A stretch of 33,582 nucleotides of DNA from Candidatus Peribacteraceae bacterium (GCA_028703835.1 JAQVMB010000016.1:1-33582), one strand, 5' to 3'. Shown: positions 1 through 8,405, counted from the first letter of the stretch. Made by a program: numbers and translations. The notes: a model not told the origin generated them from the letters alone.

Positions 1-86
1 GCAGCTCTCGCGGTCACGCCCGCAACGAAAAGTCTCAAGAGATCCTCCGTCTGTTTTGCTGTGAGCTTGCTCCACTTGAGGCGCAT
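1..86 (-). CDS. IS1595-family transposase, N-terminal fragment (runs off the left edge)
   Basis: Reading the minus strand from the ATG at 86 gives an open frame of 28 complete codons to the window edge. It begins MRLKWSKLTAKQTEDLL and continues RLFVAGVTARAA. This is the usual N-terminus of IS1595/ISXO2-type transposases, a short basic leader followed by an F-V-A-G-x-T-A-R-x-A segment that starts the zinc-ribbon/HTH region. The DDE catalytic domain would lie outside the window, so intactness cannot be judged. A possible -10 (TAGACT, minus strand, 99-94) lies only 7 nt before the ATG. The family call rests on a recognised N-terminal pattern, so it is fairly but not fully secure. Confidence 0.72.
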   Translation of the reverse strand, partial: MRLKWSKLTAKQTEDLLRLFVAGVTARA

Positions 87-126
87 GGAAGAAAGTCTAG
101 AAGAAGAAATCTCCTAGGCCAGCCCC
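1..126 (-). mobile_element. Terminal part of an IS1595-family insertion sequence
   Basis: The transposase start at 86 is preceded on the minus strand by 40 bp ending in GGGGCTGG (minus strand from position 126). From memory, a GGGGCTG-type terminus is seen in IS1016-like members of the IS1595 family, and the transposase start is normally this close to the end. The outer boundary at 126 and an 8-bp target duplication at 127-134 (TAATTTAT) are inferences, because the other end is outside the window. Confidence 0.55.
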
Positions 127-220
127 TAATTTATATATTGTAGTTGATGGATTTTCGCATGTGCCTAATAAAATTTGTGAATACACATTTGAACTTGATA
201 TTTTCTGAGAATTAGGTAAT

Positions 221-251
221 TTGACAAGCTGTCTTATCCAATTTCTGGATA
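221..251 (+). promoter_or_regulatory. Candidate promoter/operator of the subtilase gene
   Basis: TTGACA at 221-226 is a perfect -35 hexamer. It is followed by a perfect 6-bp inverted repeat, TATCCA (235-240) and TGGATA (246-251), with a 5-nt spacer. No good -10 lies at 16-18 bp; GATAGT at 248-253 is 21 bp away. The TTG at 221 could be read as an upstream start of the protease frame, but its place in a -35-like box and the signal peptide starting at 281 argue against that. Confidence 0.3.
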
Positions 252-280
252 GTTTTCGAGCACTTTCCCCCCTACCCTCT

Positions 281-3200
281 ATGGAGCGCCTCTCGCCCTC
301 CAGCTCGTCCGTGCTTCAGAAAGTCCTGGCACGCTTATCTATAGTAGCCCTCATACTGCAACTCGTAGGGGGCTCATTTGTTGCAGGACTGCCCGTTGCA
401 GCGGCTCAGGAAGCAACCGATCCCCCGGCAGTGACGCAGGAGCCTACTAATCCCCCCGTGGAAGAGACAGCTTCCAGCGAGACGTCCTCATCCGTTGAAG
501 CGAGTTCTTCCGACTCAAGTTCGTCGGAAATCAGCTCGTCTGATTCGAACTCCTCTCAACCCAGCAATGTTGAGGTCTCGTCAGATTCTTCCTCTAGTGA
601 GGAAAGCGCTTCGAGCGAGAGTGCTTCAAGTGCAGAAAGCGTTACAAGCTCTTCGAGTTCGGCAAGTGATCAAGGGATCGGTAGCAGCTCATCGAGTGAA
701 CAGTCTTCGAGCGAGTTGGGCAGCAGTTCTTCTCAAATCGAAGCCATCACGGAAAGTGGTACTACTCTTCAGAATCTTCAAACATCCTCAGCCGCAGAGA
801 GCAGCATCTCTTCCACGCTCCCAAGGCGTCCGGAGTTCAGTGGTCCTCTAACTCGGACTGCATCCGGCAAAGAGAACGCCATTGATGCGGTGCCCGGAGA
901 AATTATTGTGAAGTTTAGGCGAACGAAAACCAATTTACTCCAAACGTCAGGCAATGACGCCGTAAAAAAACTCGCGGCTACTGAAAATGTTGAGGTAAAG
1001 AACACAATCAAGTCCTTAAATATGGCTGTCTTCCGCGTAGCAAAACACTCCTCAATTAAGGATACTATTTCGAAGCTTCAAAAAAATGTTGACGTTGAAT
1101 ATGCAGAGCCTAACTATCGGCGCTATCCAACTGCAATTGCAGCGAATGATACATACCGCAGCACACTCTGGGGATTGGATAACATTGGGCAAACAGTAAA
1201 TGAAACGGCTGGGGCGAACGATGCGGATATTGATGCGCCAGAGGCTTGGGCAGTGAACGAAGGTACGCACCGCGTAATAACTGTTGCAGTCATCGATTCA
1301 GGCGTCGCATACAACCACCCCGACCTAATGGGGAATATGTGGAATGGTTCAGGTTGTCTTGATGAGAATGGCTCTGCTCTTGGAGGGTGTCTCCATGGTT
1401 TCGACTTCGCCGATAGTGATAAAGATCCTCTGCCTGACAACCGTAATGGCTCCTACCATGGCACACATGTAGCTGGAACGATCGGCGCGTCAAAGAACAA
1501 TGGATATGGAGTAATCGGGGTAGCGCCAAACGTAAAAGTTATGGCACTGCGCTTCGGCTTCGACGTTCTGAGTGAAGTTAAGGCTATCCAGTTTGCACAG
1601 CAGAACGACGTTAAGATCATAAATGCCAGTTTTGGTGGATCCGATTTTTCGCAGGCAGAATATGATGCTATTCGCCAATTCCGAGATGCTGGGGGCATTG
1701 TGATTGCAGCGGCAGGGAATGAGGGGGTGAACAATGACAGTTCACCTCACTACCCCTCAGATTACGACCTCTCCAATATCATCTCCGTCGCTGCAACCAC
1801 ACAAACGGACACCCTCGCCTCGTTCTCAAACTACGGCTCGACAACTGTGGACGTTGGTGCACCCGGCGTGAACATCTACAGCACAATGGCGGATTCTCAA
1901 ACATCTACTCTCCTATCTGAAACATTTAATGGTGTTTCAGCTCCGGCTGTTCCAACTGGATGGGTAAAGACAGCAAACTGGGGAACTTATTTTTTCAACG
2001 CCAGCGTAGGGAACGTGTTATATGGAGACTTAAATTATCCGTATGTGCTTAACGCAAACAGCACAATTACGTCTCCGACGAATGACCTGTCTGCTGCAAC
2101 TGCAGCGCGTCTCAGCTTTACTACCAAATGCGACACAGAGTACTCAAGCACTGCATGGACCGATTATATGGCGCTGGAAGTGAGCTCGGATGGAGCAACG
2201 TACCATGAAATTGACCGGTGGGATGAGGTGGGGAGGTTGAATGGCGAAAGGATGGATGATGATTTGAATCCCGATAACGATCCACCTGCTTGGACAATGT
2301 ATGACACGATCCCGAGTAGCTTCTTTACAAATACGTTCAGCTTCCGCTTCCGCTGGGTTACAAACGGCAACTTAGACCGTGGCACAACGGGAGATGGCTG
2401 TCTCATCGAAGATGTAGTTCTTGAAAAGGATACCGTGGGCTCTTCTGAGGTCTACGATTTCCTCCAGGGAACCTCCATGGCAACTCCCCATGTCGCAGGC
2501 TTGGCTGCGTTGATTATGGGCTACAACCCCAGCCTCTCCGCCACACAGGTTCGGGACATCATTATCAACAGCGGCGACAGTCTCCCGTCCCTCGCAGGAA
2601 AGACCGTCAGCGGGAAGCGCATCAATGCCGAGAAAGCACTGAAGGCTGCGGATACGACACCCCCCGTCATTACCCTGAATGGCAGCGGGACGGTGACCGT
2701 GACAGCCGGTGACACGTATACCGATGCGGGGGCAACAGCCACGGACAACGTCGACGGGAACATCACCGCGAACATCGTCGTGTCCGGCGCCGTGAATACC
2801 GCTCTCTTAGGTTCCTACACGCTGCGTTACAACGTTAGTGATGCGGCCGGGAACGGCGCCACTGAGGTGACAAGAACAGTGAATGTTATTGCTGCTTCGG
2901 ATGGAACACCCCCAGTAATCTCGCTCGTAGGCAGCGGATCAGTCACCATCGAAGTGCACAGCGCCTACGCCGATGCCGGAGCGACGGCACAGGATGACGT
3001 GGATGGCGACATTACGGATGATATCGTCGTTACCAATCCCGTGAATGTGCACGTGCTCGGCACCTACACCGTCCGCTACAACGTGACTGACGCATCGGGT
3101 AACCCTGCCACGGAGTTGACGCGCACCGTGCACGTGGTCGATACGACTGCACCTGTCATTACCCTTGTTGGCGATAATCCCTACACCGTGAGCGCCGGAG

Positions 3201-6200
3201 GGGCGTATACGGATCCCGGCTCGATAGTCTCTGACAATTACGACACCAGCATTAGTGCGACAGTGAACGCAAGCGCCGTGAATATGTTGGTGCCAGGCAC
3301 GTACTCCGTCACCTTCAATGCGACAGATGCATCTGGCAACCATGCAAGCGAACAGACACGAACTGTGATTGTGCGAGACACGACTCCTCCGGTAATCACG
3401 CTCCTCGGTAGCGGCACAGTGACCCTCGCCCGCGGCGCGACATATTCGGACGCCGGCGCGAGTGCGACCGACAATATTGATGGAAACATCACCTCGAACA
3501 TTGTTGTTCATAACGGCGTAGACACATCGAGGATCGGTACCTACACCGTTACCTACGATGTCACGGACGCGGCGGGGAACGCCGCTCCTCAAGCGGTGCG
3601 AACGGTACATGTGGTGGACCGGACAGCCCCCGTTATTACACTCGTGGGCAGCGGAACGCTGACGATCGAGGTACACAGTACCTACACCGATGCCGGAGCG
3701 ACGGCACAGGATGACGTGGATGGCAATATAACCAGTGACATCGTGACCGCGAATCTTGTGAACGTGCACGTCCTGGGAACATACACGGTCACCTACGACG
3801 TTACGGACGCAGCGGGGAACGCCGCTCCTCAAGCGGTGCGAACGGTACATGTGGTGGATACGACAGCTCCTATCATCAGCCTCGTGGGGGAGAATCCGTT
3901 CCGCGTAAATGTTGGATCCTCGTACACGGATCCCGGCTCGACCGTCTCGGATAACTATGACTCAGGCCTCTCTGCAAACGTGGACGCAAGCGCTGTAAAC
4001 ACGGCGACCCCCGGGAGTTACGAGGTGACGTATGATGCAACGGATACATCCGGCAACCGCGCAACCCAGATCAAGAGAACCGTAATCGTGGAAGACCAAA
4101 CCCCTCCCGTCATTACTCTGAATGGAAGTGGGACGGTCACCATTGCCCGGGGAGAGGTTTACACGGATGCCGGCGCTACAGCCGTAGACAATGTGGACGG
4201 AAATGTCGCGAGTTCCATCGTCGTGACGAACCCCGTTAATACGTCTGTCCTCGGAACCTATATCGTCCGCTACAACGTCAGTGACAAGGCAGGAAATGCT
4301 GCGACGGAAGTCACGCGCACCGTGTATGTGGTGGACCGAACAGCGCCAGCGCTCTCGCTCGTTGGTAGTGGATCAGTCACGATCGAAGTGCACAGCACCT
4401 ACGCTGATGCTGGAGCAACGGCACTCGATGATGTGGATGGTGACATCACGGATGATATCGTCGTCACGAACCCAGTGAATGTGCACGTGCTCGGCACGTA
4501 CACCGTCCGCTACAACGTGACTGACGCATCGGGCAACCATGCCACGGAACTGACGCGCACCGTGCACGTGGTCGATACGACTGCTCCTGTCATCACGCTT
4601 GTTGGAAATCCAGCGATTACGGTCGTCCACGGGGGTACGTATATCGATGAAGGAGCTACTGCTTCTGATAACTACGATGGAAACATCACATCGGCTGTCG
4701 TCGTGAACGGAACAGTCGATACGGCCGTGATCGGTACCTACACCCTGACGTACAACGTCACCGACACGTCGGGAAATCACGCGGCAGAGGTAAGCCGTAC
4801 AATTGAGGTCATTCCAAGCTCGGCGAAATCCATCACATCGTTTACGATTCTTGGAAGCGGTCTGGTGAACGAAAGCGCGAAAACTGTTGCCGTAACGGTG
4901 CCGTTCGGGACTGATGTCACGAACCTCACTCCCACGATTTCGATCACTGGCATCTCTGTCAGCCCCACATCTGGTGCCTCCCAAGACTTCACGAATCCCG
5001 TCACCTACACCGTCACTGCTGAGAACGGATCTACACAGGAGTATGTGGTGACAGTCACCGTCGCTCCCAGCACGGCCAAGGAGATTCTCAGCTTTACGTT
5101 CGGGCTGTTGGGTGCTGGCACGATCGATAACTCAGCTCATACCGTGACGTTGCATGTTCCGTATGGCACCGTCATCACGGGCCTCACTCCCACCATCTCT
5201 ATCTCGGGCGCATCCGTCAGTCCGGTATCGGGCGCCACCCAGGACTTCGTCGACGGCGTACCAGTAACGTATACGGTGACGGCCGCTGACGCATCCACTC
5301 AGGATTATGCCGTAACGATCATTGTTGCCCTGAACCCGGCAAAGGCCATCACCTCCTTCACGATCCTCGGAAATGGAACCGTGGATGAAGGCACGAAGAA
5401 CATTACGGTCACGGTACCGTACGGCACGAACCTGACTTCACTCGTGCCGACCATTGCCATTACGGGGGCTTCAGTGAACCCCGCATCGGGTGTCGCACAG
5501 AACTTCACGAATCCGGTGACCTACACCGTGACAGCTCTGGACGGAACGACCCAGACATACGTCGTCACGGTCACGATTGCCCCGAATACCGCCAAGGCGA
5601 TTACCTCCTTCAGCTTCCTCGCGCCTTGGGTAATGGGCTCCGTGAACCAGACGGCAAAGACGGTAAGACTGACAGTGCCGCATGGAACCAATCTCACTGT
5701 CCTCTCCCCTCTGATCACCGTATCCGCCAAGGCAACGGTGTCTCCGCAGAGTGGCGTCCCGCAGAACTTCACGAATCCCGTCACCTACACCGTGACCGCT
5801 GAGGATGGATCCACCCAGCAATACGCGGTCACCGTTCAGGAAGCGACAGATGACCAAACCGTTCCAGACGGCAGCGGCAGCGTCGTGCTCACGATTGGCG
5901 CTCCTCAAGTTGTCGTCACCTCTCCTGTTCTGCCTGTGATGGTGACGCTCTCGGGCGGCGTGCTGCAGCCGTCCATTAACTACGAAGCTCTCGTTTCCAG
6001 CGGTTCCGGTGCGCTCCCCCAAACAACTATCTCCTTCGCCGGGGCGAACATCGCCATTCCGGAAGGAACGACTGTCACCAGCGCCGATCCCTCTTGGACG
6101 GGAATCCTTGCGGCGCCTTCGATTACCAACGTAACCCTCCCTGAAACATCGGGAGAGACGAAGACCCTGAGCACTGCGATTGAACTCGGCTTCTCCGGGG

Positions 6201-6766
6201 CATCTCTCTCCTTCGACAAAGGCGTTCGTATTGTCCTTCCCGGACAAGCGGGGAAACGTGCTGGCTATGTTCGGCCGGGTGGAACCTTCACGGAAATCAC
6301 AACAGTGTGTACAGCAGATTCTCAGGCGGCGGGGGATGCCCTCCCCGCCAACGGCGAATGCAAAATCAATGTCGGAAGCGACCTTGTGATTTGGACTAAA
6401 CACTTCACAAAGTTTGCCGCTTACACCCAATCCACGAATAGTACGGGTGGTGGAGGCGGAGGTGGTGGAGGCGGAGGTGGTGGAGGCGGAGGTGGTGGAG
6501 GCGGAGGTGGAGGTGGTGGAAGCACGGTGTTGCCAAGGCCCTCTGTACAGACACAGGAAGGTTCGATTGCACCCGGAGCATTCGGAGGCCCCTCGTTGAC
6601 CCTTCCCTCTCTCAAGCGAACGCAGAAGATCACCATCTGTCGCGTGCAAAAGAGGACATTCAGCTCCAGCGTTCTAGGGCGCCTAGCGAACCGACTTGCG
6701 AAGCAATGGAAATGGACGAGTTCACAGGTCCAGATTGGGCTTGCTGATAAGACACTGTGTAAATAG
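281..6766 (+). CDS. Giant secreted S8 (subtilisin-like) serine protease with DUF5011 and DUF5018-like repeats
   Basis: 2161 aa from the ATG at 281. Order: signal peptide (~1-43); Ser/Glu-rich low-complexity spacer (~50-185); fervidolysin/I9-like propeptide (~203-283, starting VPGEIIVKFRR); S8 catalytic domain with Asp339 (IDSG), His393 (HGTHVAG), oxyanion Asn480 (AAGNEG) and Ser732 (GTSMATPHVAG). All catalytic residues are present. Asn and Ser are ~250 residues apart against ~66 in subtilisin, so a ~180-residue beta-rich domain is inserted between them. Nine DUF5011 Ig-like domains follow (~790-1510), then four DUF5018-like domains (~1515-1853), a C-terminal beta-rich region, a 25-Gly run (2056-2080) and a basic tail with two Cys. 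No LPxTG motif or clear C-terminal membrane anchor is visible. Inferred role: cell-surface or secreted protease on a long stalk that digests external proteins or acts on neighbouring cells. The longer frame from TTG 221 is less likely because 281 starts the signal peptide. Confidence 0.93.
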   Translation: MERLSPSSSSVLQKVLARLSIVALILQLVGGSFVAGLPVAAAQEATDPPAVTQEPTNPPVEETASSETSSSVEASSSDSSSSEISSSDSNSSQPSNVEVSSDSSSSEESASSESASSAESVTSSSSSASDQGIGSSSSSEQSSSELGSSSSQIEAITESGTTLQNLQTSSAAESSISSTLPRRPEFSGPLTRTASGKENAIDAVPGEIIVKFRRTKTNLLQTSGNDAVKKLAATENVEVKNTIKSLNMAVFRVAKHSSIKDTISKLQKNVDVEYAEPNYRRYPTAIAANDTYRSTLWGLDNIGQTVNETAGANDADIDAPEAWAVNEGTHRVITVAVIDSGVAYNHPDLMGNMWNGSGCLDENGSALGGCLHGFDFADSDKDPLPDNRNGSYHGTHVAGTIGASKNNGYGVIGVAPNVKVMALRFGFDVLSEVKAIQFAQQNDVKIINASFGGSDFSQAEYDAIRQFRDAGGIVIAAAGNEGVNNDSSPHYPSDYDLSNIISVAATTQTDTLASFSNYGSTTVDVGAPGVNIYSTMADSQTSTLLSETFNGVSAPAVPTGWVKTANWGTYFFNASVGNVLYGDLNYPYVLNANSTITSPTNDLSAATAARLSFTTKCDTEYSSTAWTDYMALEVSSDGATYHEIDRWDEVGRLNGERMDDDLNPDNDPPAWTMYDTIPSSFFTNTFSFRFRWVTNGNLDRGTTGDGCLIEDVVLEKDTVGSSEVYDFLQGTSMATPHVAGLAALIMGYNPSLSATQVRDIIINSGDSLPSLAGKTVSGKRINAEKALKAADTTPPVITLNGSGTVTVTAGDTYTDAGATATDNVDGNITANIVVSGAVNTALLGSYTLRYNVSDAAGNGATEVTRTVNVIAASDGTPPVISLVGSGSVTIEVHSAYADAGATAQDDVDGDITDDIVVTNPVNVHVLGTYTVRYNVTDASGNPATELTRTVHVVDTTAPVITLVGDNPYTVSAGGAYTDPGSIVSDNYDTSISATVNASAVNMLVPGTYSVTFNATDASGNHASEQTRTVIVRDTTPPVITLLGSGTVTLARGATYSDAGASATDNIDGNITSNIVVHNGVDTSRIGTYTVTYDVTDAAGNAAPQAVRTVHVVDRTAPVITLVGSGTLTIEVHSTYTDAGATAQDDVDGNITSDIVTANLVNVHVLGTYTVTYDVTDAAGNAAPQAVRTVHVVDTTAPIISLVGENPFRVNVGSSYTDPGSTVSDNYDSGLSANVDASAVNTATPGSYEVTYDATDTSGNRATQIKRTVIVEDQTPPVITLNGSGTVTIARGEVYTDAGATAVDNVDGNVASSIVVTNPVNTSVLGTYIVRYNVSDKAGNAATEVTRTVYVVDRTAPALSLVGSGSVTIEVHSTYADAGATALDDVDGDITDDIVVTNPVNVHVLGTYTVRYNVTDASGNHATELTRTVHVVDTTAPVITLVGNPAITVVHGGTYIDEGATASDNYDGNITSAVVVNGTVDTAVIGTYTLTYNVTDTSGNHAAEVSRTIEVIPSSAKSITSFTILGSGLVNESAKTVAVTVPFGTDVTNLTPTISITGISVSPTSGASQDFTNPVTYTVTAENGSTQEYVVTVTVAPSTAKEILSFTFGLLGAGTIDNSAHTVTLHVPYGTVITGLTPTISISGASVSPVSGATQDFVDGVPVTYTVTAADASTQDYAVTIIVALNPAKAITSFTILGNGTVDEGTKNITVTVPYGTNLTSLVPTIAITGASVNPASGVAQNFTNPVTYTVTALDGTTQTYVVTVTIAPNTAKAITSFSFLAPWVMGSVNQTAKTVRLTVPHGTNLTVLSPLITVSAKATVSPQSGVPQNFTNPVTYTVTAEDGSTQQYAVTVQEATDDQTVPDGSGSVVLTIGAPQVVVTSPVLPVMVTLSGGVLQPSINYEALVSSGSGALPQTTISFAGANIAIPEGTTVTSADPSWTGILAAPSITNVTLPETSGETKTLSTAIELGFSGASLSFDKGVRIVLPGQAGKRAGYVRPGGTFTEITTVCTADSQAAGDALPANGECKINVGSDLVIWTKHFTKFAAYTQSTNSTGGGGGGGGGGGGGGGGGGGGGGGGGSTVLPRPSVQTQEGSIAPGAFGGPSLTLPSLKRTQKITICRVQKRTFSSSVLGRLANRLAKQWKWTSSQVQIGLADKTLCK
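2650..4815 (+). repeat. Three tandem 717-bp super-repeats (A-B-C Ig-like triplets) inside the subtilase gene
   Basis: Nine DUF5011 domains occur in the order ABC-ABC-ABC'. A types begin (T)PPVITL with GSGTVT, B types carry TIEVHS and VNVHVLGTY, and C types carry NP and DNYD. The same B-type segment starts at 2954, 3671 and 4388, exactly 717 bp (239 codons) apart each time. The first and third B copies are nearly identical at the nucleotide level. Growth was therefore by duplication of three-domain blocks rather than single domains. Confidence 0.85.
6446..6520 (+). repeat. 15-bp microsatellite encoding a 25-glycine run
   Basis: The unit GGTGGTGGAGGCGGA is repeated four times (6446-6505), followed by a partial variant (6506-6520). 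It encodes an unbroken run of 25 glycines. All units are multiples of 3, so slippage by whole units keeps the frame. The run separates the repeat stalk from the basic C-terminal tail of the protease and probably acts as a flexible linker. Confidence 0.9.
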
Positions 6767-6782
6767 GGGAAGTCCCAGCGAT

Positions 6783-6811
6783 ACCCCCTTCATAGGGATG
6801 GAGGGGGTTTT
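6783..6811 (+). terminator. Rho-independent terminator of the subtilase gene
   Basis: ACCCCCT (6783-6789) pairs perfectly with AGGGGGT (6802-6808) over a 12-nt loop and is followed by a short T run (6808-6811). It lies 17 nt after the protease stop codon and just before the end of the convergent M23 gene. The T tract is short, so strength is uncertain. Confidence 0.65.
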
Positions 6812-6818
6812 CGTGATG

Positions 6819-7781
6819 CTACCAACTTGCTGAAACGTGTTCCTGGATGAACGTGATGGGATTCACTGACCATTTAGCTGCTTCATTCCTCGTTAGCGGC
6901 TGGAGTGGCGTGAAGGGCATGTGTTTTGCCGAGCCGTCGTCCCGGTCCACTTGCAGGTGCAAGTGGGGGCCTGTTGATATGCCGGTGAATCCCACCTCAC
7001 CGATCACTTGGCCCGCGCCCACCGCATCCCCCGCTCGTACCTTCATCGAACGGAGATGACCATATATGGAAAAGAATTTCTCGCCGTTCTTCAGGCGATG
7101 CTCGACCATCACATATGTTCCCAACGCCCCTCCGTCACCTGCCTCACGCACGATTCCGCCACCAATGACGCGGACAGGTGTGCCAAGAGGAAGCTTTAAG
7201 TCCACTCCCGCGTGATTCCCGGTAAATTCGTCGGCATCAAGGTCGTATGCGGCGAAGTAGCGCGTTGAATAGAAGAGCTTGGCCGTGATGAGGTGGATGT
7301 TGTCTTCAATGATGGGATTCGTAAGCGAGGAAATGGGGATGGTCAACTGCGCAAGATCATACGACGGCACCGGAACAAAATCGGCTTCTGTCATCGCCTC
7401 ATAGGGACGATCCCACTCTGCAGAGGAGCGCATCGCTCCCCAATTGGGAATCCGGTCTACAGGGAAGACTGCTTTCCCAAGAGCAGGGACTTGTGCATCG
7501 GTGTCGTTGTCCTGGAAAGCGAACATTGTCCCCAATGAAAAAAGAGGGCGACTTGCATTCACGCTGTTTCGTTTACGTCTTCCTTCCGCACGCGCCGCAC
7601 GGCGGGCGGCAGCACCTGTTTGTAGTGGAGTGTGTGTCCCCAAAATTTTCCCCTGTATGGCATACGTTCCCACCATCCATGACATGCCCATTGCCAAGAG
7701 GATGAGAGCGGATAGGGAAAGGAAGCGCCTGCCTCTCAGGACATCGAATATGCCCTTGGAGATCTTTATGTATGTGTTCAT
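6819..7781 (-). CDS. Membrane-anchored M23 (LytM-type) metallopeptidase
   Basis: 320 aa. An N-terminal basic stretch and a single hydrophobic segment (~20-43) form a signal anchor, so the rest faces outward. A basic, low-complexity linker follows (~50-75). The C-terminal M23 domain has the zinc ligands His190 and Asp194 (HAGVD) and His275 (HLH, 273-275), plus His242 of the GHL motif, so all catalytic residues are present. The family cleaves peptidoglycan cross-bridges (endopeptidase); the expected role is wall remodelling at the cell surface. No partner gene is adjacent: it converges with the subtilase and diverges from the XRE gene. The ATG at 7781 is supported by a TATAAT 12 nt upstream on the minus strand. 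Confidence 0.93.
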   Translation of the reverse strand: MNTYIKISKGIFDVLRGRRFLSLSALILLAMGMSWMVGTYAIQGKILGTHTPLQTGAAARRAARAEGRRKRNSVNASRPLFSLGTMFAFQDNDTDAQVPALGKAVFPVDRIPNWGAMRSSAEWDRPYEAMTEADFVPVPSYDLAQLTIPISSLTNPIIEDNIHLITAKLFYSTRYFAAYDLDADEFTGNHAGVDLKLPLGTPVRVIGGGIVREAGDGGALGTYVMVEHRLKNGEKFFSIYGHLRSMKVRAGDAVGAGQVIGEVGFTGISTGPHLHLQVDRDDGSAKHMPFTPLQPLTRNEAAKWSVNPITFIQEHVSASW

Positions 7782-7793
7782 TGAATTTGTATT

Positions 7794-7799
7794 ATTATA
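7794..7799 (-). promoter_or_regulatory. -10 element of the M23 gene, 12 nt before its start codon
   Basis: TATAAT is read on the minus strand at 7799-7794. Only 12 nt separate it from the ATG, leaving a 5' leader of about 5 nt. A direct repeat TATATAACT occurs at 7803-7811 and 7819-7827, in the -35/spacer region. It could be a regulator site or simply AT-rich sequence. Confidence 0.5.
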
Positions 7800-7879
7800 T
7801 CATATATAACTATCTTTGTATATAACTGGAAATGCCTATTATCGTTATTAAACACCGCTTATTTCGTCATCAGAGTTAT

Positions 7880-7898
7880 TAGGAAAGAATTTGTCCTA
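7880..7898 (+). promoter_or_regulatory. Candidate autoregulatory operator of the XRE gene
   Basis: TAGGA (7880-7884) and TCCTA (7894-7898) form a perfect 5-bp inverted repeat with a 9-nt spacer. It sits 3 nt before the ATG of the XRE regulator. Short operators overlapping the start are typical of Cro/C1-type autorepressors. The arms are short, so chance is possible. Confidence 0.3.
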
Positions 7899-7901
7899 CT
7901 C

Positions 7902-8126
7902 ATGCAACATAAGGACTTACAGATACAGCTCAGGGATAGGTTGAAGCAGCTGAGAAAACGCTATCAGCTGACCCAAGAAGAACTTGCAAGGAAAGCAGGC
8001 CTCAGCCTGTACTATGTACAGTTGTTAGAAGGGAAGAAGCCGAAGAACCCCACACTGCTCGTTTTGGAGAAGATCGCCAAGGTGTACAACATACCTGTTT
8101 GGAAGCTGATTAGATTCGACAAATAA
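7902..8126 (+). CDS. XRE (Cro/C1-type) helix-turn-helix regulator
   Basis: 74 aa, almost entirely one HTH_3 domain. Helices 2-3 are visible as LTQEELARKAGLSLYYVQLLE (~23-43), with the conserved LARKAGLS turn, followed by the stabilising helix (PTLLVLEKIAKVYNIPVWKL). There is no effector or sensor domain, so it is a minimal DNA-binding repressor. It lies alone between the divergent M23 gene and the structured-repeat region and marks the left side of the AT-rich accessory stretch. Targets are unknown; the short inverted repeat before its start is a candidate own operator. Confidence 0.9.
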   Translation: MQHKDLQIQLRDRLKQLRKRYQLTQEELARKAGLSLYYVQLLEGKKPKNPTLLVLEKIAKVYNIPVWKLIRFDK

Positions 8127-8129
8127 TGG

Positions 8130-8195
8130 CACTCTCATACTGTAGATATGCGATTGCATAAGGGGTACTGCTTCAGCAGAGCGAAGATGCGAGTG
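8130..8195 (+). other. Inverted repeat downstream of the XRE gene
   Basis: CACTCTCAT (8130-8138) pairs with ATGCGAGTG (8187-8195) at 8 of 9 positions across a ~48-nt internal region. It begins 4 nt after the XRE stop codon and ends at the left boundary of structured repeat copy 1. There is no T tract, so a simple terminator is unlikely. It may be part of the repeat element. Confidence 0.35.
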
Positions 8196-8366
8196 AGTTC
8201 TGAAAACACCCAGTCTGTGGAGCCAGAATTACTCAACCACCACCAAACCAACCAGAATCCTTCAACTTCCACCGAGGCCCTGCGTAGCACCCACGGAAGT
8301 AGTAAAACGTAGAAACACTACGAAGCACCAAGAACTACCTCGCGAAGCACGGGCCGGGGGAGCCAT
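8195..8366 (+). repeat. Dispersed structured repeat, copy 1
   Basis: This matches copy 2 (10220-10387) from GAGTTCTGAAAA through a C/A-rich tract (AACCACCACCAA) to GGCCCTGCGTAGC, then diverges, then matches again from GCGAAGCACGG to GGGGAGCCAT. GGCCC (8276-8280) plus TGC pairs with GCA (8347-8349) and GGGCC (8351-8355) around one bulged C. GTA (8284-8286) lies opposite GAA (8344-8346) and is closed by GC/GC. The variable centre holds another hairpin, CGTAG/CTACG (8309-8323). It sits immediately upstream of the promoter of the methyltransferase-like gene. Function unknown. Confidence 0.8.
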
Positions 8367-8368
8367 AC

Positions 8369-8396
8369 TTGACCTTGTCAAAAAAAATATTATAAT
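8369..8396 (+). promoter_or_regulatory. Sigma70-type promoter of the methyltransferase-like gene
   Basis: TTGACC (8369-8374), 16-bp spacer, TATAAT (8391-8396). The ATG at 8406 begins 9 nt after the -10, so the transcript would have almost no leader. The -35 is embedded in a palindrome TTGAC-CTT-GTCAA (8369-8381), a plausible operator for a dimeric repressor such as the nearby XRE protein (inference). Confidence 0.7.
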
Positions 8397-8405
8397 GCCA
8401 TATCC

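Noticed and set aside
221..280. Upstream TTG start for the subtilase
   Set aside because: The TTG is part of a TTGACA -35-like box followed by a palindrome, and the signal peptide begins at the ATG at 281.
5471..6649. 392-aa minus-strand frame and Pro-/Thr-Ser-rich frames over the glycine run
   Set aside because: Translations of the glycine microsatellite in other frames; the protease frame is continuous and has domain structure.
8221..8313. Repeat copies as fragments of a coding gene (E-P-E-L-L-N-H-H-Q frame shared by copies 1 and 2)
   Set aside because: The frame ends soon in copies 1 and 3, the 3' half diverges freely, and the covarying hairpins show that structure rather than protein is conserved.
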